Assembly (NCBI GenBank): GCA_034440635.1
Contig: JAOTON010001482.1
Coordinates: 307,501-371,500, forward strand
Source: Lepas anatifera
Lineage: Eukaryota; Arthropoda; Thecostraca; Lepadidae
Reading direction: 5' to 3'
DNA length: 64,000 nt
The translations under genes and the position numbers were made by a program. Below are positions 12,285 through 22,975 of this stretch, in pieces (position 1 is the first letter of the stretch; each line of letters opens with the position of its first letter). The notes beneath the pieces were generated by a model. That model was given only the letters and a program-made list of their open reading frames with translations, had not been told where the DNA came from and searched no databases.

Positions 12285-12635
12285 ATGAATTTCGTCCAAG
12301 TTGTTCTCAGTTCGACTGTTGGAGTCAGAGTCTCACTAAAGTCATCAAGGGACTTGTCACGGAGACCCCGACCCCACCACCCGAACGAGCAACTCCCACA
12401 ATAAAGGGTTGCTTTAGAAGCCAAAGTTTAACATCCCACAAAGCACAGGGACGGCCGCCCCGCTCAGGTCACCCTCTCACCAGTCAGTTGCCAGCCGACC
12501 TGTACATCGGGTAAACTATTGAGCGCCGGAGCGTCTCAGGGGAACCGATCTCAAGCCTGGACATGCACTGCCACTGCATGCTTCTGAGCAGCGGGCCGGA
12601 GCCCAACGCTCTACCAACTGAGCTACCGGGGCGGC
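12285..12635 (-). mobile_element. tRNA-derived SINE, copy 1 (empty site)
   Basis: On the minus strand it starts GCCCCGGTAGCTCAGTTGGT, a tRNA D-arm/A-box (GTAGCTCAGTTGG). It continues with a unique body through GGATCGGTT-like sequence (here GAGATCGGTTCCCCTGAG, B-box-like) and ends near AAATTCAT. The second copy at 14228 is about 80% similar by eye. The sequence TGGGATGTTAAACTTTGG at 12425-12435 is uninterrupted here, whereas in copy 2 an 846 bp MITE sits at the same TTAA. Confidence 0.85.
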
Positions 12636-12689
12636 TATTACTCCTTTCGCTAATTACTTCCAAACCAAGCAAGATGCAGCCATAGTTTT

Positions 12690-12895
12690 TGCCACATTGA
12701 AATTCTCCGTCAATACGAACCGAATGATATATGATATTGGTATGCCAGGTCCAATTCAAACTTGACCTGACTGAGGTCAACGGCTTGACCCAACTTGACC
12801 TAGTATAGTCATGATGTATATCATTTGACTCGCAGTGACTATACAAACACTTCAGTGACAAAACAAAAGTTTTATCTTTGTTCAAAGGACATCTT
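12690..12895 (+). mobile_element. TGACCT-rich MITE remnant
   Basis: Several GACCT/AGGTC half-sites in a framework (AATGATATATGATATTGG ... ATGTATATCATTTGACTCG) resemble the interior of the element at 32903-33887. Ends are not recognisable. This is probably a decayed fragment of the same TTAA MITE group. Confidence 0.5.
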
Positions 12896-12908
12896 TTAAC
12901 CGAATGTT

Positions 12909-13086
12909 CTGATGGGTAAAAAGGGCCCTGCTTGTCACAGAATAGAGTGCTGGAGAGGGCTTAAGAGACCCTGTCTGGTATGAAGTTCCAAATTTGGCCA
13001 CCGGGCACAGAGAGGGCGGGCCGTGCGAGCCCTCCCGCCCTCAAGGGGGACTGGCCGACCTTGCCACCCCCCTCGGCTACCCCCTG
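12909..13086 (+). mobile_element. Truncated hAT-like MITE
   Basis: The body (GATGGGTAAAAAGGGCCCTG ... CTTAAGAGACCCTGTCTGG ... TTTGGCCACCG) matches the interior of the complete element at 60997-61273. The right end, CGGCTACCCCCTG, corresponds to that element's GGCTACGCCCCTG terminus. The left terminus is missing. Confidence 0.6.
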
Positions 13087-13475
13087 TATTTGAATAGTCC
13101 CACGCTACTGCAAGCCATGCGGCTCTCGGCAGGCGGAAACGCTGCCAACGTGCTTTTAGTCAGAGGGTATCTCGTGGATATATCGCGTCCTCTCGGTAAC
13201 AAAGCAGGGGCAGGGGAAGAGTTATTTGGCGTGCTGCGGCATACTAACGATCCACACCAAGCTGGATTTATCATTGCCATGTTCTTTTTCAGCATCTCGA
13301 TCGAGATAAAAATCTACCATTGGAAAAGTCTATTCTAAACGGGCAAGAGGACGCTAGGCGCCGGGTGGAGCCAGAGATCAGACTCTACACCAAACTGTGA
13401 CCAGTGACAACAGCTGTGCCAACGGTGCCGGCTGGACTGGGAGCACTCTGCGCCTCCTCAGCCATCGGCGTCACG

Positions 13476-13708
13476 ATGAACCAGCTGCTACAGACGGGGG
13501 TGTTGCCCGGCCAGGCACCGAGCCCGCACGCCGCCGCCTCCCCCATGTCCGGCTCTGGAAGCTTTGGCAGCCGCCAAGGCTCTCTCAGCCCTGACCAGCT
13601 GATGACGTCACTCAGTCCCGAGCAGCGGATGACGTCACGGTTCCCGGCACGTGCCGGGCCGGCCTACTGCCACGTGACGCCCCCACACACGTCGCCGTCA
13701 CAGTCGCG
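13476..13708 (+). CDS. Candidate first coding exon of an unknown host gene
   Basis: An ATG at 13476 opens 77 codons plus two bases, ending at CAGTCGCG|GTAAGT, a textbook splice donor (GT at 13709). The peptide is Ser/Pro/Gly-rich and low in repeats: it begins MNQLLQTGVLPGQAPSPHAA and contains SGSGSFGSRQGSLSPDQLM and a near-duplicate SPEQRM motif. Such composition suits a disordered N-terminal segment of a regulatory protein, but no family is recognised. The two ATGACGTCA codon runs (MTS) are also perfect CRE octamers. Local GC and lack of repeats distinguish it from its surroundings. No downstream exon was found in the window. An alternative is chance open sequence in a GC-rich stretch. Confidence 0.4.
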
Positions 13709-14227
13709 GTAAGTACAGGCTATCGTCTGCAGATAGTGTCATGGGCGGATCCAGGGCACTAAGTGGGTCATGTGCCCCCCTGGATAGCTCAGGCGGAGCA
13801 CCACCATTGAGGTGCCCCTCCCCCCGTTAAATCGGCGAAGATAGCAGTAGAGCGGCGACTTTTCCGGGATTTCGAAAGGAAACTTTGCCTTTGAAATTTT
13901 ATAGACCCACAGAGGCTGACAGCAGACCCACGCTGTTGGTTTTCCTCAGATATGGTGTGTCTCACACATACCATTTTCAATCTCATTGTAGAACCTGTCA
14001 CATGATCTAAAGTGGACCGGGACGTGAACGCCAAAAATTATGGGCGTTACAAACTGTCCCGTCCCGTTCTCAAAGTTGATAGATTTCGCGGTGCTGAGCC
14101 GAGAAGCATGACTATAAGTTGACAGGTTGATTAATTGCCTGCCTCCTCGAGTCCTGGATGCCAAATAGAGCTAATATAGTGTATTATGGATATTTATATT
14201 TGAATATATTTGTACTATGAATATAGT

Positions 14228-15427
14228 GCGGCCCCGGTAGCTCAGTTAGTCAATATAGTGCCGCCTCCGGTGTGCTGCTCAGGAACATGCAGTGGCAGTG
14301 CATGTAAAGGCTTGGGATCGGTTCCCCTGAGACGCGCCAACGCTTAATATTTACCCGAGGTAGGTCCGCTGGCAATTGACTGGTGAGAGAGTGACCTGAG
14401 CGGGGCGGCCGTCCCTGTGCTTTGTGGGACATTAACACGCGCATTGACGGGGGTCTGAGCAACCTTCGCATTGACGGGGGCGGGTACCCGCCCCCTAAGA
14501 TCTCGAGAACCACGGTAGGTAGCAAAAAACGGTAAACGGCGTTGGGCTGCCCATCCACTTCTCCATCGAAAACATTTGAACCATTTTTTTGTCAGGTCAC
14601 ATTTAAGGTCACGAGAGGTCAAAACATGCCCGTCATAGGGATAACATGTAAATTCAGTTTTTTCGGCCATTACATCTGAACAAGTAAAGATAGAGCAAAA
14701 CGACTTGAACTATATGAATCCTCTTAGCAAGCCGAATCGAATGATATATAATTTGACCTTGCTAGGTCAAATCAAGGATTTGACCTGACCTGAGGTCAGG
14801 TCAGGGTCAAATTATATAAAATGCATATCATTAGAACCGTAAAGCCCAGGCGAGTCTAATGCAGCTGAAATAAATGCTCTATCACCATCCGTTACTGAGT
14901 TATTCTGTATTCTGTAAAAACCATTTTTCCCATGTATTTCCTATGGAGAGGTCATACCTCGTACCTGACCTTAGGTCATCGATATCAAAAATACCGGAAC
15001 ATATTTTAGAGAACTCGGTGGGGCCATTATGTGATATGAGTTTCAATCGGATAAGTTCACCCTGCTCCGACTTATGCTATCTTAAACTTTTTTTGAGTCG
15101 GGTCACTTGACCTGTACTGGTGACCCTGACCTGAGATGACCTAACCTTAAAATTTTCACAGAAGTTGTAAAAATGATGAGGGAAAAGGTATACCAAGTAC
15201 GGCGGCGTTACGCGCCGCCGTTTTTCTACTGTCTCCGAAAAACCCGAGGGGGGCGGGTACCCGCCCCCGTCAATGCGCGTGTTAAACTTTGGCTTCTAAA
15301 TCAACCCTTCATTGTGGGAGTTGCTCGTTCGGATGGTGGTGTCGGGGTCTCCGTGACAAGTCCCTTGGTGGCTGTAGTGAGGCTCCGACTCCAAAAACTG
15401 AACTTGGAAGAACTTGGACAAAATTCA
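14228..15427 (+). mobile_element. tRNA-derived SINE, copy 2, split by a TTAA MITE
   Basis: The 5' part (14228-14435) begins GCCCCGGTAGCTCAGTTAGT and the 3' part (15282-15427) resumes with TTAAACTTTGGCTTC. Together they match the uninterrupted copy at 12285-12635. Part of the anticodon region is replaced (GTCAATATAGTGCC), so this copy is unlikely to be transcribed. The 846 bp between the two TTAAs is the inserted MITE. Confidence 0.85.
14432..15285 (+). mobile_element. TTAA MITE A (CACGCGC family, complete)
   Basis: TTAA at 14432 and 15282 bracket an 846 bp element with inverted termini CACGCGCATTGACGGGG. Subterminal palindromes GGGGCGGGTACCCGCCCC lie at both ends, and a CGGCGGCG/CGCCGCCG hairpin sits at 15200-15220. 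The interior carries a 25-bp near-palindrome of AGGTCA half-sites (14780-14804). TTAA duplication is characteristic of piggyBac and Kolobok superfamilies. There is no coding capacity, so it is non-autonomous. The insertion is proved by the paralogous empty SINE. Confidence 0.9.
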
Positions 15428-15439
15428 TTTAACAAATTT

Positions 15440-16268
15440 GCTTCGTTTTGCATCCAGGATACAAGGAGCAGGCCGTTAAACATCCTGTCAACTTTTAACC
15501 GTTTAAAGGTTGCAGCATGATATCCTAGAGCAAAAACGTTCTTAAGGAAATAAGAAAAACCCTGGTCTAGCTTAAAAAGATTGCTGGCTAATAACGTGCT
15601 GAAATAAACGGGTATTTCGTCAAGTTGTTTCGGATGGTTTTTTCGTTTCAGGAGGTATTGGTGCCGAATACCACCACTAATCCCGTAGCTTTTAGAGCTG
15701 CGTAATTCTAACGCTCAGGTACATTCCTTGTTCGCTGACAAAACTTACACCTCTGATCACTCTTTTGCTTTCTATTTTCTTCAATAAATTCGAGTTTTAT
15801 TCATTTCAGCTCTCGTTTAATATGCAGAAAGTGTAGTTGCTCCTCAATTATTCCCTAAAATTGTGCAGTACTGGGCCATTCCGAGGACTGGGGCTAGATA
15901 CCAAGTATGTCGGCGCGTCAGACACACCGTGTTAGTTTGGGTAAGATGTAAGGCCACTTTCAGGGCAGAGTCGACGAGACGCTACTGTTGTATTTCTGTG
16001 AATGCACGTTTGTTTGCGGTACGCATAAGGTTTGGCAGTGAGATAAAATCACCACAACTTAAAGCTATCACTTTACAAGCTTGCGAGTGATAATATACTT
16101 GAAAACCCGAATGTATGTTAACATCTACGTCGGAATTAAGAGGTCCGGTGACTCTAAGGGTAAGACACTCAAAGCCCCCATTAGGATCACACTCAAAGCT
16201 CTAATTAGGATCGTGACTGTCCAGATTCGGAGGCCACAGAAGGGCTGGGGTCTCTCTGTTTAAATTGA
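15440..16268. other. No gene seen
   Basis: Moderately AT-rich sequence without recognisable repeats, exons or domains. Confidence 0.5.
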
Positions 16269-16488
16269 CCGGGGCACACCCATTCTGAGCAGGCATTTCT
16301 CTCAACTAGTCATGCCCCGCCAGCCTGCCTGCGTTGCGGTGACAGACTATTCGCCAAACATGTCCTGGTGGAATGTCGGGACTTTAGGATACATTTGAGA
16401 GACTCAGCAGCATGTGTGGCCCTAGAGGTGGAAGCCCAAGTCCATTTTTATGTTGAGACTGCAATATACGTACGGTTTTTCAATACTT
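16269..16488 (+). pseudogene. LINE ORF2 C-terminal fragment (Jockey/I-type tail)
   Basis: An open stretch of about 73 codons begins PGHTHSEQAFLS and contains CLRCGDRLFAKHVLVEC, the Cys-x2-Cys ... His-x4-Cys module found at the end of many non-LTR retrotransposon polymerase ORFs. A stop follows a VHFYVETA segment. No reverse transcriptase core lies upstream, so this is a 5'-truncated or deleted remnant. The exact clade is uncertain. Confidence 0.65.
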
Positions 16489-17248
16489 AACAGAGCTTAA
16501 TATTTGCTCAATATTATCGGAGTTCAATATCAAACGGAGCTTCGGGACCTATTCAGATTGTCAAAGGGAGCATTTGTGTCGTTAAATCTTAGATTTTAGC
16601 ATGCAAGGAAAACATTTGCAACGAAATGGGGTCGGGCCACTGAGCTCTTCCAGAGCGGCGGTGTCTGTCCCCAGCCCCGCCCCAACCCCCCACGAGGTGT
16701 TGTCTTTGATGCTAAGCATACCCATGAGATCTTGGATGCCATGTTTGGTATTGAGATGCGTACGGTATCAATGGAGTCGTGTTCCATATTTTTGTAGTAT
16801 GTTTAAACCTATTCAATACTTTTTTGCCTACTTTAGGCATAATTTTGGTTGTGTTATATTATCTCCTTCTGTTTTTTACTCATTTCTCTCGTAGTTTGAT
16901 TACATGGAACGCTAGAAATAGAAGCATAAGCTTGGCAGTATCCGACTACGGCCGCACGCGTAGCTGGTGTTGAAGTCGACCTTATCTGACGCGAGTTGGA
17001 TTCGGGGCCCAGCCGACACCGGTAAACAGGCAGAGACTCCTAACATTTCTTATCACCAGCTCCTATGTTAAACAAATTACCTGTCTCGCCTGCCCCTTCC
17101 TACACATTGCTGGCGTGCTTTCTATGCTCACCGACTCTGGCTTGCGATTACTTCGCTAGTGCTGAATTGTCATCAATGAAGCTGTCTCCTAACTCTTAGG
17201 AAAATTTGTAAGCTTCATCTGCAATGTAATTGACCATGGCTGCGTTCT
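16489..17248. other. No gene seen
   Basis: Unremarkable sequence. A polypyrimidine/GC-rich patch at 16660-16700 is the only compositional feature. Confidence 0.5.
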
Positions 17249-18100
17249 TTAACACGCGCATTGACGGGGGGGCGGGTACCCGCCCCCCTCGGGTTTTTCG
17301 GAGATAGCAGAAAAACGGCGGCGCGTAGCGCCGCCGTACTTGGTATACCTTTTTCCTCATCATTTTTACAACTTCTGTGAAAATTTTAAGGTTAGGTCAT
17401 CTCAGGTCAGGTCACCATTACAGGTCAAGTGACCCGACCTCAAAAAAAAGTTTAAGATAGCATAAGTCGGAGCAGGGTGAACTTATCCGATTGAAACTCA
17501 TATCACATAATGGCCCCACCGAGTTCTCTAAAATATGTTCCGGTATTTTTGATATCGATGACCTAAGGTCAGGTACGAGGCATGACCTCTCCATTGGAAA
17601 TACATGGGAAAAATGGTTTTTATGGAATAACTCAGTAACGGATGGTGATAGAGCATTTATTTTAGCTGCATTAGACTCGCCTGGGCTTTGCGGTTCTAAT
17701 GATATGCATTTTATATAATTTGACCCTGACCTGACCTCAGGTCAGGTCAAATCCTTGATTTGACCTAGCAAGGTCAAATTATATATCATTCGATTCGGCT
17801 TGCTAAGAGGATTCATATAGTTTAAGTCGTTTTGCTCTATCTTTACTTGTTCAGATTTAATGGCCGAAAAACTGAATTTACATGTTATCCCTATGACGGG
17901 CATGTTTTGATCTATCGTGACCTTAAATGTGACCTGACAAAAAAATGGTTCAAATGTTTTCGATGGAGAAGTGGATGGGCAGCCCAACGCCGTTTACCGT
18001 TTTTCGCTACCTACCGTGGTTCTCGAGATCTTAGGGGGGCGGGTACCCGCCCCTCCGTCAATGCGAAGGTGGCTCAGACTCCCGTCAATGCGCGTGTTAA
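17249..18100 (-). mobile_element. TTAA MITE B (same family, inverted)
   Basis: TTAA at 17249 and 18097. The 844 bp interior is the reverse complement of MITE A and closely similar to it, including the GGGTACCC palindromes, the CGGCGGCG hairpin (near 17311-17335) and the AGGTCA palindrome (17726-17750). A and B are about 2 kb apart in opposite orientation, so together they form a potential 0.85 kb stem. Confidence 0.9.
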
Positions 18101-18784
18101 AATATTTCGATTCGAAATTCCGGGAGTCGGGACGTCACAGCCCGCTCTTTGCAAATTGCCTTAGGAATATTCGGGCTCCTTCCCTTGGAAAATCTGGAAC
18201 TAAAAAAAGCAGGCATGGCGCCATATGACTTTGGCTGTCGGTGCCCCCTAAAACCACAAAGATAATGATGACAAAAAACATTCCGGGTGATATTTTACCA
18301 AGAAGGTGACCGCTATTATCGCTCAGGTGAAAGTGTGCATGCTCAGATTGGTTTTACTATACACATTAGAAAATTAAAGGCGAGTCGTCTGAGCACTGTT
18401 TTCCTCATGAGGCAGGAATTTTTCTCTGATTGCCGGCTTTTTCTCAAAGATGACTTAAATGGCCCGCATTACACAGCTGTCACGCGACGTTATCGAGAAC
18501 GTTCTTTCCCCGGAATAGAAGGGCAATCGGAGCCGATGCAATGTTTCTGCTTATCTACAAACTCTGGGTAACCGTGAAATGCACAATTATTTGATTAAAT
18601 GGCGAAGTTCTATCAAAGAAGCGCTATTGTTGGTTTGGGGCTTCAACCAGTCGTGCTGTGGTGAGACAATACCTAATAATTCCTAATAATTAAGCGTCTT
18701 TAATAAATGTAAATAATTTCAAACAATAACGGCTTCCATTTACGAGAGCAGGCCTGATTTACTCTGCCGGGGGTCAGCCCCATC
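18101..18784. other. No gene seen
   Basis: The open frame 18287-18571 has no recognisable motif. The rest is AT-rich. Confidence 0.5.
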
Positions 18785-19394
18785 TGAACTGTACCGCGGG
18801 GCCTCCCACAACCACCAGAGGCCGTGCTCTGGACTGTACCGCGGGGCCTCCCATGACCACCAGAGGCCGTGCCCTGAACTGTACCGCGGGGCCTCCCATG
18901 ACCACCAGAGGCCGTGCCCTGAACTGTACCGCGGGGCCTCCCATGACCACCAGAGGCCGTGCCCTGAACTGTACCGCGGGGCCTCCCATGACCACCAGAG
19001 GCCGTGCCCTGAACTGTACCGCGGGGCCTCCCATGACCACCAGAGGCCGTGCCCTGAACTGTACCGCGGGGCCTCCCATGACCACCAGAGGCCGTGCTCT
19101 GAACTGTACCGCGGGGCCTCCCATGACCACCAGAGGCCGTGCCCTGAACTGTACCGCGGGGCCTCCCATGACCACCAGAGGCCGTGCCCTGAACTGTACC
19201 GCGGGGCCTCCCATGACCACCAGAGGCCGTGCCCTGAACTGTACCGCGGGGCCTCCCATGACCACCAGAGGCCGTGCCCTGAACTGTACCGCGGGGCCTC
19301 CCATGACCACCAGAGGCCGTGCCCTGAACTGTACCGCGGGGCCTCCCATGACCACCAGAGGCCGTGCCCTGAACTGTACCGCGGGGCCTCCCAT
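18785..19394. repeat. 45-bp minisatellite, main block
   Basis: About 13.5 nearly identical 45 bp units (GAACTGTACCGCGGGGCCTC, then CCATGACCACCAGAGGCCGT, then GCCCT). Homogeneity is very high, pointing to recent expansion. Because 45 is divisible by three, three frames remain open as 15-residue repeats. The array continues at 20013 after an interruption. Confidence 0.97.
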
Positions 19395-20012
19395 AATCCA
19401 AAAAAATTTAAAGAAAAATGCTAGCTTTCTTATTTTGTAGCCTGACTGTAGCCTGAGGGCAGGATTATTTTCTTAGTTCTTTAAAGTCACGTGACTTTTG
19501 TAGTGCTATTTACCGTCATCTTTTGTGTCATTGGAGGTTAAGTTCGCGTGATGTATTTAGTGCGCCATCTGCAGTTTTCGGGAGGATGACGCCATTGTTC
19601 ATTGTTTGTGTTGTTTTTTATTGAGGTGGTGCAGCACAGGAGGGTCGTCGGGTCGACCTGGTGTAGTATTTATTTTGAAGCTTAATTTGTCACAGGATTG
19701 TTAAGAATGCACTGGGGCAGGAATTGCCCCTCAAAATGTCAAATTTTCAAACATTGAGTCCTGTTCTTTGTGTTTGTAACCTCGCTTATTGCCTAAATTA
19801 AGTCATGAATAATTAAGTCAGACTAGTCATGAAGGCATACCTTCAAAATGAATAGCCCTCAGGCCCCTCATCTCACTCAAATGTTCACATTTAGCTCCTT
19901 TCTTCATTCGTATGCAGACATAATTAATGTCATGAAGTAATGCATTGCAATTGAAATTTTATGGAAGGAAATGTGCAGTTATTAAATAGTTAATCCCATG
20001 ATTAAAAAAACT
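19395..20012. mobile_element. Dispersed repeat interrupting the 45-bp array
   Basis: This 618 bp block separates two parts of the same array and is flanked on both sides by CCCAT. Its part 19555-19985 (TGTCACAGGATTGTTAAG, GGGGCAGGAATTGCCCCTCA, AGCCCTCAGGCCCCTCAT, GGAAGGAAATGTGCAGTT) has a diverged homologue at 54800-55210. It behaves as an inserted element, though no terminal repeats are clear. Confidence 0.6.
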
Positions 20013-20131
20013 CCACCAGAGGACGTGCCCTGAACTGTACCGCGGGGCCTCCCATGACCACCAGAGGCCGTGCTCCGAACTGTACCGCGGAGCCTCCCAT
20101 GACTCCACCAGAGGCCGTGCGGCCCGCCGAA
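20013..20131. repeat. 45-bp minisatellite, displaced end
   Basis: About 2.5 more diverged units of the 18785-19394 array (CCACCAGAGGACGTGCCCTG ...). Greater divergence at the edge is expected for an old array margin. Confidence 0.9.
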
Positions 20132-21993
20132 ATGCTCTCTGCACCAGGGTGGGGACTTCACCCGTGTTTGAGGAGATAGCTCTGTTTACTCTGCGATAGC
20201 TGCACCCTGCAGGACAGAGGAGTCGGGGCCAATGTGCACCAGAGCGAAGCGGCGAGACGGGACAGCGCTCAGCTGCACACGGCACGGCAGGTCTGGCCAT
20301 AGGCGGAGCCAGCATTACTAATCGGGGGAGAGGCACCTTCCGGGGGCGCCACCTGGACCAGGGGGGCGCCACTTTTTGTTCGGAAAACCCCAGCTTTACA
20401 CGGCACGACAGCCACTGACGGAGCGCGCAGCACTAAGCTGCACACGGCACGACAGTCACTGACGGAGCGGAGTAGCTTTCACTTATTTGTATTTATTTGG
20501 GTGGCTCCCTACAGTCACACCTTTCCAATTACTTGGGGGTACTGATATGGGTGGTTGAGCATCGCTATCCATCAGGTCAGATGGGTCACTGAAGGCGGAT
20601 TCCCGCCTCTGAGATTGACTCCACGCTGATCTATGCCATCCCAATCTGGATTCCAGCCGTGAAGCGACCAGTTAGTCCGGTCCGGTATCCATAAGTCTTT
20701 GATAGTTGACCAAATGACGTGCTGGGGCTCATACGCGGTGAGTTGCGACTCTACATCAGAGTCGACTCAGACTCATGGTCTATTTTGGGTGAGTCTTTGT
20801 ATCCTTATATCTGTATTCCATCATTAACAGGCCTCAAAAACCCGAGATGAAATGAATTCGGATAAAAACACATTATAGCTCATGCACATGTCACATCACA
20901 TCAGATGGGGTCCTGTCGCCGTGAACGCTGCCATGTCCCTTGCAGGGAATGTGGCACCTTCATAATACGGCTCATACTGAGATAACCATATGATAGAGCA
21001 TTCCGAGAAACAGCTTGATCGATACATCGTTTGTCTCAGAACTTGCCGTTCGCAGAGGAAAAAGTAGGAGCCCCCCTGTCGACCGTGCTCCTCCCTGGGT
21101 GATCGCGTGACATGAGGTGGCATTGAGAACGTGACGTATTGTTTAAATGAAGAACCAGATGAGTTCAGTTAGAATCCAAATCAGTTGCGGGTCAGAGCTG
21201 AATTGACTCACAGAGTCTTGAGTCATCAACAAGTCTGCTATGGTTTGGAATGACTTGCATCATACATCATTTGCACATTGCTTACCGAATATAGAATAGG
21301 CAGATCCAGGATTCCCGATGCAAGGTGCACTCTGGTCGAGGAGGCGCCATTTACGCCCGGAGGCCCCGGGTGCCAGTTCTGGGTACCCGTGGTGTAACCT
21401 ATCAAATTCAAATTGCATCGTGGAGCTCCGATATTTGCATACCGGGGGGGGTGGGGGGGACGTTTCGGGGGGCGCAGAGGCGGCTCCAGGGGTCTTCTGG
21501 CCGCAGTGCTGAGGCACCTGGTGGCCCGGTCGGGGGCAGAGGGCGCACCTGGTCTTCTCCCTAGTACAGCCTGGGAAATATAGGCTCATCTCTTCAGGCG
21601 GGCAAAGGGTTAGTGTAGAAATTATTTGTGACCTTGACTGATGAGTAGCTTGCATTTGTCGGTGGTAAGAACCCGAGTACTTACCTCAACAAGGCAGACC
21701 CCAGCATGCTCTTGAGTATAATGTAAAACATTTAATGTGTTTACTCCAACAGATTTTTACTCCAACAGTATTTACTCCCATGGATTGCCGTCATGATTTT
21801 CCAGTTTGAACTTGTGAAGCATCAACATATCTGATGCCGGGAACTTCGATGGAAATGTTTACCCGGCCTACTCCGCGTCACATCAATGTTCAGGAAAATC
21901 CTCAGAGCAGGGTCACCACATTCAGGCTCTTCTCAAATGGCCCAGCCTGCAGAGAGATGTGAACAAGTGCGCGAGTGGGCTACTGGCTAACGC
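20132..21993. other. No gene seen; TGAGTC/GAGTCGACTC-rich patches
   Basis: Patches at 20735-20800 and 21155-21230 are dense in GAGTC/TGACTC, as at 52968-53135 and 55244-55400. GC-rich stretches at 20290-20350 and 21310-21500 contain GGAGGCGCCA/GGGGGCGCCA motifs typical of dispersed-element debris. No exon is supported. Confidence 0.45.
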
Positions 21994-22525
21994 TCCAATC
22001 TACTGACAAAGGCTCCAATCCACTGACAAACGCTCCAATCCACTAACAAACGCTCCAATCCACTGACAAACGCTCCAATCCACTGATAGACGCTCCAATC
22101 CACTAACAAACGCTCTAATCCACTGTCAAACACTCCAATCCACTGACAGACGCTCCAATCCACTAACAAACACTCTCTTCCACTGACAAACGCTCCAATC
22201 CACTGATAGACGCTCCAATCCACTAACAAACGCTCTAATCCACTGTAAAACACTCCAATCCACTGACAGACGCTCCAATCCACTAACAAACGCTCTCTTC
22301 CACTGACAAACGCTCCAATCCACGTGCGAGCGGGCTACTGGAAAACGCTCCAATCCACTGGCAAATGCTCCAATCCACTGACAAACGCTCCAATCTACTG
22401 ACAAACGCTCCAATCCACTTACAAACGCTCCAATTCACTGACAAACGCTCTAATCCACTGGAAAACGCTCCAATCCACTGGCAAACGCTCCAATCCACTG
22501 GCGAGTGGGCTACTGGCAAACTCTC
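21994..22525. repeat. 20-bp minisatellite (CGCTCCAATCCACTGACAAA) with 120-bp higher-order repeat
   Basis: Some 26 units of 20 bp. Lines 22081-22200 and 22201-22320 are nearly identical 120 bp blocks of six variant units, showing a higher-order repeat. A GCGAGTGGGCTACTGG spacer occurs near 21971, 22325 and 22501 and separates sub-blocks. Minus-strand frames read QWIGAF/LERLSVDWSV repeats with no biological meaning inferred. Confidence 0.95.
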
Positions 22526-22684
22526 CAATCCGCCTTTGCACCTCTGTTGCGGTCTGTATCCTCTGAACGGAGGACCTGGAGCAACCTCAGCTGTCGCGTG
22601 GTGGTCGGATCTCTGCTGGGTCGAGACGGTCCAGGTGTACGGTTGTCGGTTGTGACGGAGATACGCTGAGTGACCATAATAATA

Positions 22685-22830
22685 TAATTGTTGGGGCTTA
22701 TTGACGCACCACCCACAAGGGTCATATGGCGTCGCCAACTCTTTCCCTGTTGGAAGGGTTTCTCGGCAGCCAGCTTGCTCCTTGTTCAGGGAACCCGCTG
22801 GGCCTTGAACCCGAGTTGACGCGTTGATCT
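22685..22830 (-). mobile_element. SINE with GTTGGCGACGC core, partial
   Basis: On the minus strand it contains CGAGAAACCCTTCCAACAGG, GAAAGAGTTGGCGACGCCAT and GGTGCGTCAATAAGCCCCAA. The central 70 bp are nearly identical to 50620-50700. The tRNA-like head is largely lost. Confidence 0.7.
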
Positions 22831-22975
22831 GGTGTGAACCTATCTGTGCTAGATATATTCTGCTGTATCTAACTTTAATTCCATTGATTAATGTGTGCAA
22901 GTCTCGACATTTTTGATAAAGTGCACAAGCTTCAATTCAATTCCGTTATGTACCTTACAGTTTCATGGCGGCTTA

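Noticed and set aside
12607..12635. tRNA gene
   Set aside because: Only the D-arm/A-box part is tRNA-like; the body is a SINE with a second copy at 14228.
13741..13830. Further hAT-like MITE starting at GGGCGGATCCAGGGC
   Set aside because: Only the left terminal motif is present; no inverted right end or target duplication could be found.
20013..20131. Separate minisatellite family
   Set aside because: Unit is the same as 18785-19394; treated as the displaced end of that array.
21994..22525. CRISPR array
   Set aside because: Repeats are contiguous without unique spacers, and the genome is eukaryotic.
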